From: Streptomyces sp. NK08204 | GTDB lineage: Bacteria; Actinomycetota; Actinomycetes; Streptomycetales; Streptomycetaceae | Direction: 5' to 3' | Assembly (NCBI RefSeq): GCF_020400585.1 | Contig: NZ_JAINVF010000036.1 | Coordinates: forward strand, 1-54,846 | Length of the DNA stretch: 54,846 nt | Shown here: positions 52,913-54,846 of the stretch, piece by piece | Layout: the number at the start of each line of letters is the position of its first letter | How positions within the stretch are numbered: position 1 is the first letter of the stretch | The notes under the pieces: generated by a model | The model's input: the letters and a program-made list of their open reading frames with translations, nothing else | Told to the model about the DNA's origin: nothing | The model's database searches: none | Translations under genes and position numbers: made by a program

Positions 52913-53100
52913 CGTCAGATCTCCTCTCACGAGGTCAATCTGACCTGCTGTCAACCCTCCCTGTATCTCGGCGGAAGCTCAACCCGGCTTGATGCCCGTC
53001 GGCAGCAGAGGCTCCAGCCGGGCCCGCCGGCCGCTCGTCAGATCCCCGCGTCCCGCAGGACGTGATCACCAACGAACAAGATCCGCTTTCGCAGCAGACC
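52913..53100. other. Spacer between the IS3 remnant and the MarR gene
   Basis: Includes the probable left end of the IS3 element near 52940-52960. The rest shows nothing recognisable. Confidence 0.3.
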
Positions 53101-53643
53101 CTAACCGAGCTGACGCTCTGTCCCCGCGCATCCGGGATCGGCGGCGGCCTGGAGGAGGTTGTGTTCCAGGCGTTCCAGGGTGCGCAGGGCCTCGGTGCGC
53201 TCGCCGGGGTTCATGCCCGCAGCAACGAGGTCTTCGAGTTGGCTCCAGCTCTGTTCGACCTCGCGGCGCAGGGCGTGGCTGGCGGCCGTGGGTTCGATGA
53301 GGGATGCGCGCTTGTCGGTGGGTGAGGGGCGGCGGCGGACGAAGCCGGCCTGCTCCAGGCGCTGGACGGTGCGGGTCATGGTGGCGGCGTCGGAGTCCAG
53401 CAGTCGCACCAGGTCGGCCTGGCGCTGCGGGCCGAGTTCCCACAGGTGCATCATGACCAGCTCCTGGCCCGGGTGCAGGCCGATGCGGCGCAGGAGTTGT
53501 CCGGCGTACATGCGGTGCAGCCGGGCGAGGCGGAAGATCGCATGACTGATGGGCCCGCCGCCGGCCGCGGCCGGCACCGGGACGCTGGCCTCCTGCCCGA
53601 CCACCGCGGGCCCCTTTCCTGGCGTCGGCGTGGACTGTGCCAT
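53101..53643 (-). CDS. MarR-family transcriptional regulator
   Basis: 180 residues from ATG 53643, with GAGG 5 bases upstream; an upstream ATG at 53670 has no ribosome binding site. MarR features are ISHAIFRLARLHRMYAGQLL, LHPGQELVMMHLWELGPQRQADLVRLL, TMTRTVQRLEQAGF, and the wing RRRPSPTDKRASLIEPT. It is divergent from an old yellow enzyme gene. MarR proteins next to such ene-reductases commonly respond to electrophiles or quinones; no conserved Cys switch is visible in the HTH part here. It probably binds the palindrome at 53744-53757. Confidence 0.92.
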   Translation of the reverse strand: MAQSTPTPGKGPAVVGQEASVPVPAAAGGGPISHAIFRLARLHRMYAGQLLRRIGLHPGQELVMMHLWELGPQRQADLVRLLDSDAATMTRTVQRLEQAGFVRRRPSPTDKRASLIEPTAASHALRREVEQSWSQLEDLVAAGMNPGERTEALRTLERLEHNLLQAAADPGCAGTERQLG

Positions 53644-53743
53644 CTCTTCCTCACTTCCCTGATCGGTCAACTAACGCTACCGCGCGACGTGGACCGCGGG
53701 GGACTTGCCTGCCTTCTCGTGGCAATTTCCCTGGTGATACGGC

Positions 53744-53757
53744 GTGATGTACGTCAC
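53744..53757. promoter_or_regulatory. Palindrome between the MarR and old yellow enzyme genes, candidate MarR operator
   Basis: GTGATGTACGTCAC is a 14-base dyad with one mismatched pair, midway between the two divergent starts. A partial copy (GTGATAC) lies just upstream. Confidence 0.5.
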
Positions 53758-53862
53758 GTGGCGGCCTGGGGAATGGCTTTCGGTATTTACTTGTTCGGAC
53801 AGGCATCTGCTCTACCGGATGCGTCGGGACCCCCGCCTATCCACTCCACGAGGGAAGAGATC

Positions 53863-54846
53863 ATGACCACTGCTTTCGATGCGATCGTTCTGGGCGGCAA
53901 GGCCCTGGCCAGCCGTATCGCGATGGCGCCGATGACCCGCAGCCGCGCATACGGGCCCGGCGCGGAGCCGACCGAGCTGATGGCGACGTACTACGCACAG
54001 CGCGCCAGTGCCGGCCTGATCGTCACCGAGGGCATCCAGCCCTCGCCGGTCGGCCAGGGCTACCCCGACACCCCCGGACTCCACACGCCCGGGCAGGTGG
54101 CGGCGTGGCGGACGGTGACCGACGCGGTCCACCGCGAAGGCGGGGTGATCTTCGCGCAGCTCATGCACACCGGCCGGATCGGTCACCCCAGCCTGCTGCC
54201 CGAGGGCCTGGTGCCGGTCGCGCCGTCGGCCGTGGCCGCCAAGGGCCAGCTCTACACCCACGAGGGGCCGAAGGACTTCGTGGAGCCGAAGGAACTGAGC
54301 GAGGCGGAGATCCGGCAGACGATCAACGACTTCGCCGACGCCGCCCGGGGCGCCATCGAGGCCGGCTTCGACGGCGTGGAGATCCACGGCGCGAACGGCT
54401 ACCTCGTCCACCAGTTCCTCGCACCCAACACCAACCTGCGCACCGACGCCTGGGGCGGCAGGGTAGAGGGCCGCACCCGCTTCGCCGCCGAGGTCACCGC
54501 GGCCGTGGCCGGGGCGATCGGCAGCCACCGGGTGGGCCTGCGGATCTCGCCCGGCAACCCGTTCAACGACATCGCCGAGCCCCACCCGGCCGAGGCGTAC
54601 GAGGTGCTGCTGGACAAGCTCGCCGGCCTGGACCTGGCCTACCTGCACCTGATGGAAGGCCCGGACCGCGACCTGACCACGCGGCTTCGCAAGGCCTGGC
54701 CGGGCACGTTCGTCCTCAACCCGTTCACCCACCCCGAGGTCACCGGTCCCGAGGCGCTGAAGCTGATCGAGGATGGAACGGCGGACATGGTCGCCTACGG
54801 GGCGCTGTTCCTGGCCCTGCGCGCTCGTCCCGCTGATCCCGAAGGC
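53863..54846 (+). CDS. Old yellow enzyme family ene-reductase (partial, runs off right edge)
   Basis: 328 codons are visible from ATG 53863, which follows GAGGGAAGAGA. It is an FMN-dependent alkene reductase acting on alpha,beta-unsaturated carbonyls with NADPH. Landmarks: SRIAMAPMTRSRA (FMN-site Thr), YYAQRASAGLIVTEG, QLMHTGRIGHP, the substrate-binding His/Asn pair in GVEIHGANGYLVHQFL, the NTNLRTDAWGG block, and VGLRISPGNPFNDI. The last residues (MVAYGALFLALRARPADPEG) differ from the usual GRLFLANPDL pattern and may reflect a frameshift near 54815, but the window ends there. It is divergent from and probably controlled by the MarR gene. Confidence 0.94.
   Translation, partial: MTTAFDAIVLGGKALASRIAMAPMTRSRAYGPGAEPTELMATYYAQRASAGLIVTEGIQPSPVGQGYPDTPGLHTPGQVAAWRTVTDAVHREGGVIFAQLMHTGRIGHPSLLPEGLVPVAPSAVAAKGQLYTHEGPKDFVEPKELSEAEIRQTINDFADAARGAIEAGFDGVEIHGANGYLVHQFLAPNTNLRTDAWGGRVEGRTRFAAEVTAAVAGAIGSHRVGLRISPGNPFNDIAEPHPAEAYEVLLDKLAGLDLAYLHLMEGPDRDLTTRLRKAWPGTFVLNPFTHPEVTGPEALKLIEDGTADMVAYGALFLALRARPADPEG

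Noticed and set aside
1..54846. tRNA, rRNA or riboswitch genes
   Set aside because: No cloverleaf-like GTTCRA arm with matching acceptor stem, rRNA segment or known riboswitch core was noticed by eye; a covariance-model scan would be needed to exclude short ones.

Overview
The window is very GC-rich, with strong G/C preference at third codon positions, many GTG starts, SsgA-like and DUF5937/ArsR-type proteins, an actinobacterial QcrB and a HelD-type RNA polymerase recycling factor. All of this points to a Streptomyces (or close relative) chromosome. The density of broken genes, transposase remnants and paired regulator/oxidoreductase modules suggests an accessory or chromosome-arm region rather than conserved core.

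Layout. Positions 1-1380 hold a gene tail and decayed fragments (small exported protein, cupredoxin-like, GalT/HIT-like). Positions 1385-10604 hold single genes: oleate hydratase, a polysaccharide-deacetylase-like membrane protein with altered catalytic motifs, CutA, a FUSC-family membrane protein, an SsgA-like protein, a small secreted protein, a MarR regulator divergent from a DUF6069-like membrane protein, and a GAF/PP2C (SpoIIE-type) phosphatase.

Positions 11239-26127 form a respiratory island: cytochrome oxidase subunits II and I, two small membrane proteins (one CtaG-like), a broken HAD dehalogenase, a QcrB-type cytochrome b on the opposite strand, a PoxB-like thiamine-diphosphate enzyme, and a tightly overlapping operon hemerythrin - formate dehydrogenase alpha - Fe-S beta - NrfD-like membrane subunit - hemerythrin. 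Together these could carry electrons from formate (and perhaps pyruvate) to the quinone pool and on to oxygen. The oxidase subunit I keeps every metal ligand but lacks the canonical residues of both the D and K proton pathways, which is the most striking observation here.

Positions 26315-28317 hold a zinc-ribbon-like protein, a topoisomerase IB and an NTF2-like protein. Positions 28641-34779 (minus strand) look like a small carrier-protein biosynthetic cluster: a free-standing carrier protein, a KAS III-like enzyme, a free-standing adenylation enzyme, a truncated PhzA/B-like gene and a truncated NRPS module with an embedded methyltransferase. It appears partly decayed.

Positions 35471-54846 alternate oxidoreductases with their regulators (AKR/DUF5937-ArsR; LLM-NmrA/TetR; AKR/TetR; TetR/HelD; MarR/old yellow enzyme), several with clear palindromic operators between divergent genes. 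They are interspersed with a zinc-ribbon protein, an FG-GAP secreted protein, a VanX-like dipeptidase, a VOC protein, a frameshifted methyltransferase and remnants of IS5-, ISL3- and IS3-type transposases. No tRNA, rRNA or CRISPR array was seen.
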